From positions 1 to 64,000 of the forward strand of contig CAMCZZ010000014.1 of assembly GCA_945888375.1 (NCBI GenBank): DNA of 64,000 nt, given 5' to 3'. Made by a program: the position numbers and the translations under genes. Within the stretch, counting starts at the first letter, position 1. Each line of letters begins with the position of its first letter. This DNA is from Akkermansia muciniphila (lineage in GTDB: Bacteria > Verrucomicrobiota > Verrucomicrobiia > Opitutales > Opitutaceae). A model generated the notes under the pieces. It was given only the letters and a program-made list of their open reading frames with translations. It was not told the origin of the DNA and did not search any database. Positions 26,671-35,742 of this stretch are shown here, piece after piece.

Positions 26671-27429
26671 ATGTCCGCCCCCCTCCCATCCCGAAACTTG
26701 AAAGCGTTTACGCTGATCGAGTTGCTGACCGTGATCGCGATCATCGGCATCCTGGCCGGTATTAGTTTCACGGCGTTTCGTGGGGTAGGGGACCAGGCAA
26801 GGCTTAACCGGGCCAAGTCGGAACTGGAAACCCTCTCGGTTAGCCTAGCGGCGTATAAACGCTACTTTGGCGATTATCCTTGGGTCGTCGATTATCCTTC
26901 CGTGGGCTATGACACCAATCCCGACCTTTACGATATGTCCGCGGCCAGCGCCATTCCGGCGGTGAATGATCGGGCCTACAATCTCGTCCGCGCCCTCGGT
27001 GGCCGCCTCGCCCCCAAGCGCGTGACGGCCAGTCCCTATGGCATCGTGCAGCGCCAAATCGATAAGGACGGGGCGATGGTAAACAAATACGCCCGCAGCT
27101 TTGTCGATTTTTCCGCCTTTAGGTTGGAACGCAGTAAAATCAGTGACGCCCCCGGCTCGGATCTCGCCACTTTGCCAGATCCGGTGGCCTCCCAGACAGA
27201 ACCGGATCCCGATTTCGGCAACGCCCTGCTCGACCCGTGGGGAAATCGCTATTTGTATTATTACAAAGTGCTCTCCTCCCCAACCAACTGGAAGTCGCCT
27301 GACTACGTGCTGTTTTCCGCCGGTCCCGACGGAAAAGTCGTTTTTTCGGCTACCACGGGCAAAAACGCCGGTAACATCACCGACAACAGCGCGGAGGAGA
27401 ACGCGGATAACATTTACGCTATTCCCTGA
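26671..27429 (+). CDS. Prepilin-type protein 1 of the cassette (GspG-like)
   Basis: 252 residues. A class III signal peptide ends before FTLIELLTVIAIIGILAGIS; position -1 is Ala (LKA/FTLIE) rather than the usual Gly, and Glu+5 is present. After the 20-residue hydrophobic stem comes a globular part with a C-terminal DPWGNRYLYYYKV segment typical of type II secretion major pseudopilins. It opens a run of six same-strand genes. Role: pilin-like subunit of an envelope pseudopilus. The unusual -1 Ala should still be cleavable but less efficiently. Confidence 0.88.
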   Translation: MSAPLPSRNLKAFTLIELLTVIAIIGILAGISFTAFRGVGDQARLNRAKSELETLSVSLAAYKRYFGDYPWVVDYPSVGYDTNPDLYDMSAASAIPAVNDRAYNLVRALGGRLAPKRVTASPYGIVQRQIDKDGAMVNKYARSFVDFSAFRLERSKISDAPGSDLATLPDPVASQTEPDPDFGNALLDPWGNRYLYYYKVLSSPTNWKSPDYVLFSAGPDGKVVFSATTGKNAGNITDNSAEENADNIYAIP

Positions 27430-27483
27430 TTCCCGGTTCCGCTCCCACTCCCCATCTCCTATCAACATCGCCCCTTTACCACC

Positions 27484-28266
27484 ATGAGCCTCCCCCGTTC
27501 GTTTTTTGCCCGGCGTTCCGTCTCGGGCTTTACTCTCATCGAGTTGCTGACCGTGATCTCTATCATCGGCATTCTGGCAGCGATCACCATTCCGGTGGTC
27601 GGCGGCGTGCGGGAAAAGACCCGCAAGACCAAGACGCGTGTGCAGTTTATCCAGTGGTCAGCCGGTGTGCGCCTTTTTAACCAGACCTACGGCTACTACC
27701 CGCGCTTTGAAAGCAACACTGTCGCCTCGCGCCATCGGGTCAATGGCACCCTCACTTACGATGACACCTCCATGGCCGATGACGCCTATCTTTTCCGCGA
27801 AATCCTTAGCGGCAAACCGGCCAAGCTCTCCGGCACAGATTTTGTCTTTGGTAGCTCCGAGGAAACCTTGACCACCGCCCAGAATCGTAAGCGCTTGCCG
27901 CTCTTGAATTTTGATATCTCTGAAATCACCTCCAAAACCGGCGCTGACAGCGGAGACAGTGAGATTTTAGTAGATGGCGCGTTGAAGGACGCCTTTGGCA
28001 ACGTGGAGATCGTGGTGCTGGTGGACCGTAACTCTGACGGATTTATTAATACCAGTGATCTTGCTGCGGGCGTGTCGAACTACCCGACGGTGATGGGCAA
28101 AGGAAACAAGGGCACGCTCCCCTCCGCGACGATCGACGATTACATCAAGGACTCCGACGGGTCCGGCAAGGGCGTCCGCGGGGACGTTATTTTCTATAGT
28201 CCCGGGGTGGGGGCCAAGGGAACCTCCACCGAGATCACTAAGGAAGAAGCGGTCTGGAGCTGGTAA
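27484..28266 (+). CDS. Prepilin-type protein 2 of the cassette
   Basis: 260 residues. Cleavage site SVSG/FTLIELLTVISIIGIL with canonical Gly -1 and Glu +5. The globular domain includes DAFGNVEIVVLVDRNSDGFI, the position where major pseudopilins bind calcium. The 45-nt gap to the next gene holds an imperfect stem-loop (28264-28292) that could dampen read-through. N-terminus very similar to prepilin 1, so the two may be paralogues. Confidence 0.87.
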   Translation: MSLPRSFFARRSVSGFTLIELLTVISIIGILAAITIPVVGGVREKTRKTKTRVQFIQWSAGVRLFNQTYGYYPRFESNTVASRHRVNGTLTYDDTSMADDAYLFREILSGKPAKLSGTDFVFGSSEETLTTAQNRKRLPLLNFDISEITSKTGADSGDSEILVDGALKDAFGNVEIVVLVDRNSDGFINTSDLAAGVSNYPTVMGKGNKGTLPSATIDDYIKDSDGSGKGVRGDVIFYSPGVGAKGTSTEITKEEAVWSW

Positions 28267-28311
28267 CGGGCAGGCCCTCGCTTCGGGCGTTAACCCTTAT
28301 ATACCAAATCT

Positions 28312-29085
28312 ATGAGCACTCATCACCGCCGGGCCTTTACTCTGGTCGAACTGATGATAGTGATTGCGGTCATCGGCATACTGACTGGGTCGCTGGTGGC
28401 GGTCCTGCGGACGGGAGGCAAAGGGCCAGCCCTGCAGGCCGCTCAGGCTACGCTTTCTGGCTTGGTCTCTTCCGCCCGTGCTCGGGCTGCCTTGGATAAT
28501 AATACCGCCACGGTGATTATTTGGGCAAACAGTAACGACTCCTCGACCTACCTCCGCCGCGCGGCCATCGCGGTGCGGGTGGATACTAATAACGATGGAG
28601 TGGTGGATGACTATGCCATACAGGGGGGCATACAGGATCTTCCCCGGGGTATCTTTTTTGTTCCAGAAAATGCCGACAGTAACCTGCCTGCTATGTTGGA
28701 ACCATTAGTTGACTGGCGCACGCCAAGCACACTCGTTTATACTGAATCTCAGGCATCCGGTAACGGCACAACCAGTTCGAGCACTTCAGGTAAAGGATTT
28801 AAGCGGCTCGAGGACGGTTCACCGCCTCAATGGCAAAACGATCCAGACGCTCCGGCCACCTATTACGAAAGCATCGCGTTCGATGCTTATGGTAATCTTG
28901 TGTCTAAGGTTGGTAATAACCTAATTAGTTACCTTGCTGTTGCCCCCGGCGATATTGCTACCGGGACCAGTTCGTCCGATCGAGGTGTCATTTTTCGCTC
29001 GGTGGACAACTTGCGGGGGCTTAAGCTAAGTGCCTATGGCCTACCAATACTATTGAATGAAAAGGCTGCCTTTGATACTAATTAA
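28312..29085 (+). CDS. Verru_Chthon cassette protein D-like prepilin
   Basis: 257 residues. Signal RRA/FTLVELMIVIAVIGILTG. It then shows LQAAQATLSGLVSSARARAA followed by a beta-rich domain, as in GspH/FimT-like minor pseudopilins, matching cassette protein D of Verrucomicrobia. Ser/Thr/Gly-rich segment near residue 150. Codon use is visibly more A+T-tolerant than in the flanking genes. Assignment to D rests on size, order and N-terminal pattern. Confidence 0.75.
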   Translation: MSTHHRRAFTLVELMIVIAVIGILTGSLVAVLRTGGKGPALQAAQATLSGLVSSARARAALDNNTATVIIWANSNDSSTYLRRAAIAVRVDTNNDGVVDDYAIQGGIQDLPRGIFFVPENADSNLPAMLEPLVDWRTPSTLVYTESQASGNGTTSSSTSGKGFKRLEDGSPPQWQNDPDAPATYYESIAFDAYGNLVSKVGNNLISYLAVAPGDIATGTSSSDRGVIFRSVDNLRGLKLSAYGLPILLNEKAAFDTN

Positions 29086-29098
29086 GCGCCCCTTTTTC

Positions 29099-29878
29099 AT
29101 GACAAATCGCCCTCCAGTGTTCACGTCCCGGCACCGCCGGGCCTTTTCGCTTATCGAAGTGGTGGTCGCTATCGGCATTTTTGCCGTAGCCGTTATCTCG
29201 ATCATCGGATTACTGCTACCTAACACCCAAGCCGTCACGGAGCAGATCGAAAGTGACGTCGCCCGCCGGTTGATGGAAAATGTGCAGGCCGAGTTGCAGC
29301 GACACGCCCGCTCGGTGACAGCGGCCCAACCTATCGGAACCAGGGGTTTGGACAACTTTGATGATCTATTCTTTACCGGAGCGCCAGCTGGACGAACCAA
29401 TTCGCTCTATCTGGTCGCCACCCGAGATGGCTCGCGTGTGCTGCTTACGGGGGAAGATCCATACCGAGCTTGGAACGACACCTATAACAATCCCTATCAA
29501 CCCGACGCATCAGGTAACTATTCTATCGTCCCCGTTAGTGATCAATTGGCCGCGGAGAATAACCTCATCACCAATACCACCCCTGGAAATCCTCCGGGCA
29601 TCGCATTTCGCGACCGCTACTACCTGATCGAGGTGTATCTGCTCAGGTCACCCGCTTACCCAACGACCGAGCCGACTGCCGACACCGCCGGATTGGCTTT
29701 TATTCCGGTCGGAGTAAAAGTGCTGTGGCCTTATCGGCTACCCGACGGGCCTTCCAACCCCAATTCCACCTCCGCTTACAACTCGCGTGGCACCTCAGCC
29801 GCGCCGGAACTGCCATGGCAGGTGGTTTCACCATTTAAGCATTCGGTTTTGAACTTCAATCTCACGATTTCCCCATGA
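29099..29878 (+). CDS. Verru_Chthon cassette protein B-like prepilin
   Basis: The start at 29099 (MTNRPPVFTSRHRRAFSLIE) lies just after the previous stop; an ATG at 29057 in the same frame would overlap it. About 259 residues. Class III signal RRA/FSLIEVVVAIGIFAVAVI, resembling GspI/PilV-type minor pseudopilins. The C-terminal domain is variable. The stop overlaps the next ATG by 4 nt, so translation is coupled. Probably sits at the pilus tip with proteins C and A. Confidence 0.77.
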   Translation: MTNRPPVFTSRHRRAFSLIEVVVAIGIFAVAVISIIGLLLPNTQAVTEQIESDVARRLMENVQAELQRHARSVTAAQPIGTRGLDNFDDLFFTGAPAGRTNSLYLVATRDGSRVLLTGEDPYRAWNDTYNNPYQPDASGNYSIVPVSDQLAAENNLITNTTPGNPPGIAFRDRYYLIEVYLLRSPAYPTTEPTADTAGLAFIPVGVKVLWPYRLPDGPSNPNSTSAYNSRGTSAAPELPWQVVSPFKHSVLNFNLTISP

Positions 29879-31131
29879 GCCCGGTTCCCGAAAAGTTAGT
29901 GACTAAGCAAAACCGGCCCCTGCCGCACCCTAATGGGGGCTTTACCATCGTGGAGTTGTTGATCGCGAGTGCTCTGTCCTTGGTGGTTCTTGGTTTGATG
30001 GTCCAGATCACTTTTTCAACTCTCCAGACTTTTGATAAAGTAACCGGCACCTTAAATACTAAAAAACAGGCCCAGTTTATTTTTGATTACTTAAGGCGGG
30101 ATTTTGGTTCAATAGTGTGGCGGCAAGATGGGAATGTTTGGCTTTTGGCCACGGTTCAACCCGACCAGGACGCGAGTAACTCGGGTCGGGGTGACACAAA
30201 TATGAGCGACGCCGACTGGTCGGTAGGCGGGGCAGGCACCTACAAGCCGGGAATCAAAACCGCGGGTAACGACGATTCCTCCTTGCGTCTGGAAAAGCCC
30301 GGCGGCATCGGCACTGACCGTTGGTTCGACTTGGCGGAGTATCGTTTTGGCCAGGCCGGGGTTTGGCTGCGTTTTTTCACCAATCAGATCACTGATTCAG
30401 AGACCTCCGCAGCGCCAGTCGCCGTATCTTACCAGATCGTTCGCAATTTTCCCCAGCCTAACCAGACCAACGATCGGGAAAGACGTTATTTGCTTTTCCG
30501 GTCCGTGGTGAGGCCTGGTCCAGTTGGCGTAGCGACAGCGAGTCAGCAATCGTCGGTCCTGAATTCCGGTTACGACCTTACTGATCCCACCTATAATGAG
30601 ATTCCCGCCACGGCTACCAATGGGCTTCCCGCGAGTGTGCGTAAGCCCGATCGACAAGTTATGCTTGCATTAAACGTCCTAGATTTTGGGGTGCGTTTCT
30701 GGCGGCGAGACCCAGCAACCGGTCGTAACATCCTTATCTTTCCGGCCAGTGGTAACGGGACCAATAATCTGCCTAGCAACGCGAATCTTGGCTACGCCGT
30801 TACTGGCGATCAACCGGCGGTCGCCAACTATGATGGTCAACCCTCCACAAATATTCTTCGTTTCGGCGCGACTCCTCATAGCGGCCATCTCTCCACGGTC
30901 AATTTCCAGACCGCCGGTGAAACCCAAGGGGGCTACCCGGACTATGTAGAAGTGATGGTGCGCATACTCACAGACGAGGGCGCGCGCATCATCGCCGCCT
31001 ATGAAAACGGCGATCAATTGGCACCAAACGCCACAACTCAAGCCGCTAGAGACACCTACTGGTGGACGCTCGCCGAGCAACATAGCACCGTCTTCATCGA
31101 TACGATCCCCCTTCCCGCCCGCCCCTTCTGA
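29875..31131 (+). CDS. Verru_Chthon cassette protein C-like prepilin (GspJ/PilW-like)
   Basis: 418 residues. Signal NGG/FTIVELLIASALSLVVLG, then the long stem and a block typical of GspJ/PilW proteins (QAQFIFDYLRRDFGSIVWRQ). The remaining 300 residues are beta-rich and Asn/Thr-rich, consistent with an exposed domain. Coupled to B by ATGA overlap, and followed after one base by protein A. Confidence 0.78.
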   Translation: MSPVPEKLVTKQNRPLPHPNGGFTIVELLIASALSLVVLGLMVQITFSTLQTFDKVTGTLNTKKQAQFIFDYLRRDFGSIVWRQDGNVWLLATVQPDQDASNSGRGDTNMSDADWSVGGAGTYKPGIKTAGNDDSSLRLEKPGGIGTDRWFDLAEYRFGQAGVWLRFFTNQITDSETSAAPVAVSYQIVRNFPQPNQTNDRERRYLLFRSVVRPGPVGVATASQQSSVLNSGYDLTDPTYNEIPATATNGLPASVRKPDRQVMLALNVLDFGVRFWRRDPATGRNILIFPASGNGTNNLPSNANLGYAVTGDQPAVANYDGQPSTNILRFGATPHSGHLSTVNFQTAGETQGGYPDYVEVMVRILTDEGARIIAAYENGDQLAPNATTQAARDTYWWTLAEQHSTVFIDTIPLPARPF

Positions 31132-31132
31132 G

Positions 31133-34100
31133 ATGCCTGCCATGCCTTTGCGCCCCCGATCTTTCCTGCGAGTAAAACCCGAGCGGGGCATCGCCTTACT
31201 CGTCACTATCCTTTTGTTGTCTTTTTTGGTGCTTCTGTTGGTTGCGATGAGTTCCCTGGTCCGGGTCGAGTCCAAGGTCGCCGCCAATCACGACACCGTG
31301 GCCCAAGCGCGTCAAAACGCCTTGCTAGGCTTAAACGTCGCGTTGGGCAAACTGCAGGAAACCGCAGGGCCAGACCAAAGAATCACGGCCACTGCTGACC
31401 TTGTCTTTAACAACCCGGATCAAAAGAATCTCACCGGAGTCTGGATTCCCGGAAACGCCAATCCGATTACTTGGTTGGTGAATGGCAATGAGGACCTTAG
31501 AGGCCAAACACCCACAATCTCGCCAAACAGCGCTTCCGTCGACAAGACGTTATCCACCACAAGAATTTTCGACGTGGCAGACGAAACAATTACCGTGACT
31601 GGTCATCCTATACATTCTCCGGCGGGCCTGCGGCGGTATGATGACTCTTTACCTCCGGCCGAAATCTTTGCGCCGGGAGGCGCTGGAGTATTCAGGTTTG
31701 GTGACGGCCATGTGTATTTACTAGGCAACGGCTCGTTAGATATCGATCCCTCGCCGGCGGAACCGAACTACCCAACCGGGAGCGTGCTTGGTAATTCTTA
31801 CAAGCATGCTATCGATGAACGGGTGATTGTCCGAAAAAGCCCGATTATCGTGGACGGCGCAAAACTGCCCGGTCGAGATCCCGGCCCGACGGCTACTCCG
31901 ACGCCTTACACGGTCGGGCATTACGCCTACTGGGTTGGGGACGCCGGGGTAAAAGCATCGCTCTCGGCCGCAAATCGGTATGACCAGGTAAATCATGATG
32001 ACAGCACTGCGGCGGGCGACGGGGTCGACTACGAGGTGGCCGCCGGAGCGGGTGCGTTAACGCCCGATTATGTAGCGCGTAAACTCCTCAACGGCATGCA
32101 ACTGCAGGGTAATCGTTACGACCTTTTGCTTCGTCCCGGGCCTGGAGCTGACGATATCTTTGTTTCCGAAAATCATCCCTCGTTTCTCCGCGACAAGGCG
32201 AATGGGACGGTCTCCAGTGTCGATAGACTGCTTGCCTACGGAATAGTGGTGCATCCTGACGGCCGCGATTATATCCAGCGCCTCGAAAGCGCTTCTCAAT
32301 ACCCCTATTTATCTCAGTTACTATATGCGAATCCGGCCATTGCATTGCCGAACCGTGAAGATTACGAAGCGGTTATCGGACACCGCCTAAAACAGCTCTT
32401 TCACGACGTCACGCCTCAGACCTATGGTGTTTTGACCAATATGCGCTTGGGCGGTCTGCGTTATGATCTTAGTTATCTCGGTCGGGCGAAGTATAACGCA
32501 GTGGCTGACTACAACAGCGCAGTCACGGCAATAGATGCAGATTCGAGCCTATCAGCGGCCGATGTGAACAACCTAGTGAGCGGGCTTGAGACCTTTGCGA
32601 ATGTCTGGCGTCCATCGAAGGTAAGCGCCGGCCAAGGGACGCAGCCTGTAGATCCCTCGACAAAACATGGACTCTTACGGCTGCAAGTGCCACTGGTTGC
32701 GCCACCGTCGGCACAGTTTTCAATTGTTGGCGGGTCCACATCTTATCCGCTAGTCCCAGTTATCTCTGAGCTGTCCGTGATCGGCACATTCAAATCCGAT
32801 GGCGATGGCGCGCTCAGAGTGGGAATGGCGGGTGAAGTTGAACTCTGGAATCCCTATAATGCCGAACTATACATTCCGCCGACGCAAAGTTTAAGGTTCA
32901 ACTTAGATGTAGTTCGCGCAGGGACGCTGTTATTGCAGGACATTGCGGTAGAGGATACCGGCAACGGCTTTAGCGACGTTGTGAGTCTGGCGCGCACACT
33001 TGGCTGGAATGGCACAGATCCGGATTTTTCGGTAACAGTTAATCTCACCGGCGGAAGTCCGGCTGCGAACTTGCGACGGTGGGGGCCCGGTCGGATCTCT
33101 AAATGGAGCTTCACCCTACTGGCGAATGATACCTTCGGGTTGACCACGAGCGCCTTGAAGTTGGGCGGCTACACAATCAACGCAAGCGACTTCTCGATCA
33201 ATCACACCAACGCTGCGAACACGTTGCTAAACGTGAAATTGGTGCTCCGAAATGCCGGTGCAGACTCTAATCTCTACTCGCTGGAGAATGTGATTTTGGC
33301 GGCGGTTGGAAGTAGCGTTCAGACCAATCTCTTTCAATTTTACCTGCGCTTGAACGAGGACACAGATTACACCGGGACAGCTTGGCTTGCGCAAATGAAC
33401 CCGCTTGGGCCTACTGTTGGCGCTCGCGCCGGTGGAGGCATAGACCCGACTTGTTCAGTAAAACCCATTATCGACAGCGGCACGCCTGCGGCGCCAGGCC
33501 TGGATTCGCCGACCACGAATCTCCTTTTGCTCAATGACACCACAGCGGGGGCAACACCGGTGATTCTCGCGGATGTCCCGAGGCAGGATGTGGTGGGAAT
33601 TGGTGCACTGCGACACCTGGTGGTCAATCCGGCTGCGTCAACCCGCACGAATTCAATCGCGACCAAAGGCGCCGGTAACCCCAATAACATCTTTGAAGAC
33701 TTTTTTGTTTCCACCGTTCCCGGGGACCAGAATGCCTGGGGTCTCAAATCGGGAGACCCGCTACCCAACAGTTCGATGGTCGTCTTTGACCCTGCGCCTG
33801 GTGGCAATTCGCCTTTGAACGATCTTTGGAGCGGAGACACTACGCCTCCCGTCAACCCAACCCTCAAAGGGCTCCAGAGCGAAGCCTCCGCCCAGTATTT
33901 GTTGGTTAAAGACGCCTTTAACATCAACTCGACCTCCGTGTCGGCATGGCGGGCCTTGTTGGGCGGCGTCTTGCCCACACTTGCGGATAACGCTGTCAGT
34001 CATGATTATGATTGGGCGGCGGCGTCCTTTGATTTGCGAGCAAATTGGAGGTATTTTGAGGGCCCGGGCACGGATACAACCGTTCCATTGCGTAATGTGT

Positions 34101-34732
34101 TCTTCCGCTTTCCTCAAACGGCTCCCGATCTGGGTGTGAATTACGGGACATGGAAGGGTAACCTAGCTAACGGTGTAGCCAATGTTCGGCGGACGGCCAG
34201 TTACCGAGGTGGGGTGCGTGAGCTAACCAACGCACAGATTGATAGTCTTGCGCTAAACGTTGTGGCGACGCTCAGAGCTCGAGGTAGTCCCTTTGAATCT
34301 GTAACCCAGTTCGTGGATGCGGGAGTCCTACAAGACGCGATTGACGCGGTTGCCAGTATCAATGCGCCAAATCCCAGCAATGCTTTGCCCGAAGGGTCGG
34401 CTGCGTATCTGAGCCAAGGCGACATCCTTGAGCTTATCGGGCACCGGCTTTTTGCCCGGTCCGACACTTTTATCATTCGGGTCTATGGCGATGTGACGGA
34501 ACCCACGGTGTTTACCCGGGGTAGCGACTCCGCCCATGAAGTGCCGAAAGTGACGTCGCGCGTCTGGCTCGAGGCCACGGTGCAGCGCACTCCAATCAAA
34601 CACCCCACTGCGGATGATCCGGACGACAACATGACCCCGACCAATCCCGCCGGCGCTCCTTTGCAGGTGGGCAACTTTGGGCGGCAGTTCCGGATTCTCA
34701 GCATCCGCTGGCTGCGACCTGACGAGGTATAA
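31133..34732 (+). CDS. Verru_Chthon cassette protein A-like, 1199-residue membrane-anchored surface protein
   Basis: The start at 31133 follows the C gene stop by one nt (MPAMPLRPRSFLRVKPERGI). The N-terminus, ERGIALLVTILLLSFLVLLL then AMSSLVRVESKVAAN, is like PilX/GspK-type prepilins: Glu/Arg before a long hydrophobic stem, without a consensus FTLIE. The following 1100 residues are rich in Asn, Thr, Ser, Gly and Asp with many short beta-like stretches and no named enzyme motif. By order it is the large last protein of the cassette, a candidate adhesin or tip protein. Composition is clearly less G+C-rich than neighbours. Confidence 0.78.
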   Translation: MPAMPLRPRSFLRVKPERGIALLVTILLLSFLVLLLVAMSSLVRVESKVAANHDTVAQARQNALLGLNVALGKLQETAGPDQRITATADLVFNNPDQKNLTGVWIPGNANPITWLVNGNEDLRGQTPTISPNSASVDKTLSTTRIFDVADETITVTGHPIHSPAGLRRYDDSLPPAEIFAPGGAGVFRFGDGHVYLLGNGSLDIDPSPAEPNYPTGSVLGNSYKHAIDERVIVRKSPIIVDGAKLPGRDPGPTATPTPYTVGHYAYWVGDAGVKASLSAANRYDQVNHDDSTAAGDGVDYEVAAGAGALTPDYVARKLLNGMQLQGNRYDLLLRPGPGADDIFVSENHPSFLRDKANGTVSSVDRLLAYGIVVHPDGRDYIQRLESASQYPYLSQLLYANPAIALPNREDYEAVIGHRLKQLFHDVTPQTYGVLTNMRLGGLRYDLSYLGRAKYNAVADYNSAVTAIDADSSLSAADVNNLVSGLETFANVWRPSKVSAGQGTQPVDPSTKHGLLRLQVPLVAPPSAQFSIVGGSTSYPLVPVISELSVIGTFKSDGDGALRVGMAGEVELWNPYNAELYIPPTQSLRFNLDVVRAGTLLLQDIAVEDTGNGFSDVVSLARTLGWNGTDPDFSVTVNLTGGSPAANLRRWGPGRISKWSFTLLANDTFGLTTSALKLGGYTINASDFSINHTNAANTLLNVKLVLRNAGADSNLYSLENVILAAVGSSVQTNLFQFYLRLNEDTDYTGTAWLAQMNPLGPTVGARAGGGIDPTCSVKPIIDSGTPAAPGLDSPTTNLLLLNDTTAGATPVILADVPRQDVVGIGALRHLVVNPAASTRTNSIATKGAGNPNNIFEDFFVSTVPGDQNAWGLKSGDPLPNSSMVVFDPAPGGNSPLNDLWSGDTTPPVNPTLKGLQSEASAQYLLVKDAFNINSTSVSAWRALLGGVLPTLADNAVSHDYDWAAASFDLRANWRYFEGPGTDTTVPLRNVFFRFPQTAPDLGVNYGTWKGNLANGVANVRRTASYRGGVRELTNAQIDSLALNVVATLRARGSPFESVTQFVDAGVLQDAIDAVASINAPNPSNALPEGSAAYLSQGDILELIGHRLFARSDTFIIRVYGDVTEPTVFTRGSDSAHEVPKVTSRVWLEATVQRTPIKHPTADDPDDNMTPTNPAGAPLQVGNFGRQFRILSIRWLRPDEV

Positions 34733-34838
34733 TTGTCGGGAGCAGGGAGTTTTTTGTTTTTAAACCAAACACCGACTTTGGTCGCCGCGATCTGGCGCAA
34801 CCTGGCGGGTATCTGGGTTTAAAGGCTCCACGGCGCCG

Positions 34839-35174
34839 TGCGTCGTTGCAGCCGCCGGCTGCATCGTTGCACCGGAATCGTGCACCGTTGTTGCCGGCCG
34901 GTGCATCGATGCGGTCGGCGGGTGCATCGTTCTTGCGGCCCGGTGCATCGTTTTAACGGATTTGTGCATCGTTCCTGTCGTCCGCTGCATCGTTGTAGCG
35001 GGCCGCCGCATCGTTGTAGCCGGCCGGTGCATCGTTGTAGTCGCCGACTGCATCGTTGTTGCGGACGGCTGCATCGTTGTAGTCGCCCGGTGCATCGTTG
35101 CTGTCGGCCGGTGCATCGTTGCAGCCGGCGAGTGCATCGATGCGGTCGGCGGGTGCATCGTTCTTGTCGCGGAC
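34839..35174. repeat. Array of sixteen 21-bp tandem units
   Basis: Cores of the form TGCATCGTTG begin at 34839, 34860, 34881 and then every 21 bp without a single slip to 35154. The rest of the unit is a variable GTAGCCGGCCG-like G+C block. Units at 34902 and 35133 share GTGCATCGATGCGGTCGGCG and the following unit, showing a block duplication. Because 21 is divisible by 3 and units lack stops, several frames are open on both strands, so coding cannot be inferred. No spacers, so not CRISPR. A 21-bp period is two DNA turns, which would put every core on one face. Confidence 0.9.
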
Positions 35175-35191
35175 AGCAACCGGATCGGTTT

Positions 35192-35534
35192 AACCACGAA
35201 GGCACGAAGGGCGGAAAGTGGTTATAAGGCAGTTGCTCGCCAGGAAGCGGGCGGCGGCGCGACCTCAAGATCTTGCGGATATCGCGGAGCTTCTTAGTTT
35301 AAATCCAGATGAAGGAAGCTAAAGCGACAACCGATTGGTCCTGCGCAGGTTGGACCGAGCACGCCGTGCTTCGGCGGGAGATCGCCCGGACCATGAGCTT
35401 CGCCGACCGCTTAAAGTGGTTGGAAAGCGCAAACCGGTCCGCGCGGTGGTTGCAGGCCGCCCCCGTGGTCGAACCGCCGCCTTTCGCACGTCGCGGTAAG
35501 CAGTCAACCCTCGCGCCTTCGTGACTTCGTGGTT
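35192..35534. repeat. Inverted repeats enclosing a small gene
   Basis: AACCACGAAGGCACGAAGG (35192-35210) is repeated in inverse with one mismatch at 35516-35534. The interval holds the 71-codon gene. The words belong to the same ACGAA/ACGGA family as the repeats at 23.3 and 51.2 kb. A further related block (GCACGAAGACGCAAAGGCGC) is at 35571-35590. Confidence 0.75.
35309..35524 (+). CDS. Small conserved-looking hypothetical protein (possible orphan antitoxin)
   Basis: 71 residues: MKEAKATTDWSCAGWTEHAV, then TMSFADRLKWLESANRSARW. The pattern W..AGW.EH followed by T...RL.WLE.A recurs in many short proteins next to toxin genes, but none is adjacent here. The stop lies inside the right-hand inverted repeat, so the last 15 residues may be encoded by repeat sequence. 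Function unknown. Confidence 0.45.
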   Translation: MKEAKATTDWSCAGWTEHAVLRREIARTMSFADRLKWLESANRSARWLQAAPVVEPPPFARRGKQSTLAPS

Positions 35535-35742
35535 CGCACCGGTGCGGGAGACGACACGGATGATCTTTTGAAGCACGAAGACGCAAAGGCGCGAAGGTCC
35601 GAGGAAGATTCCGGAAATAGAAATACGCTTTAGTCCGGCCTTGGCGCCTTCCTCCTGCCTTCGGCGGTCTGGCGACCCTTTGTGGTTCCCGGTTTGTCCT
35701 TTGCCTTGCCCGGCGGGGCGGTTTGGCACGAACGTCGCGGGT

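Noticed and set aside
34839-35174. CRISPR array
   Set aside because: Units are contiguous 21-mers with no unique spacers, and no cas gene is near.
34760-35197. Minus-strand frame of Met-His-Arg-Pro-Ala-Thr-Thr heptads, and similar plus-strand frames
   Set aside because: All are consequences of a 21-bp period without stop codons; several frames on both strands are equally open, there is no ribosome site, and nothing favours one.
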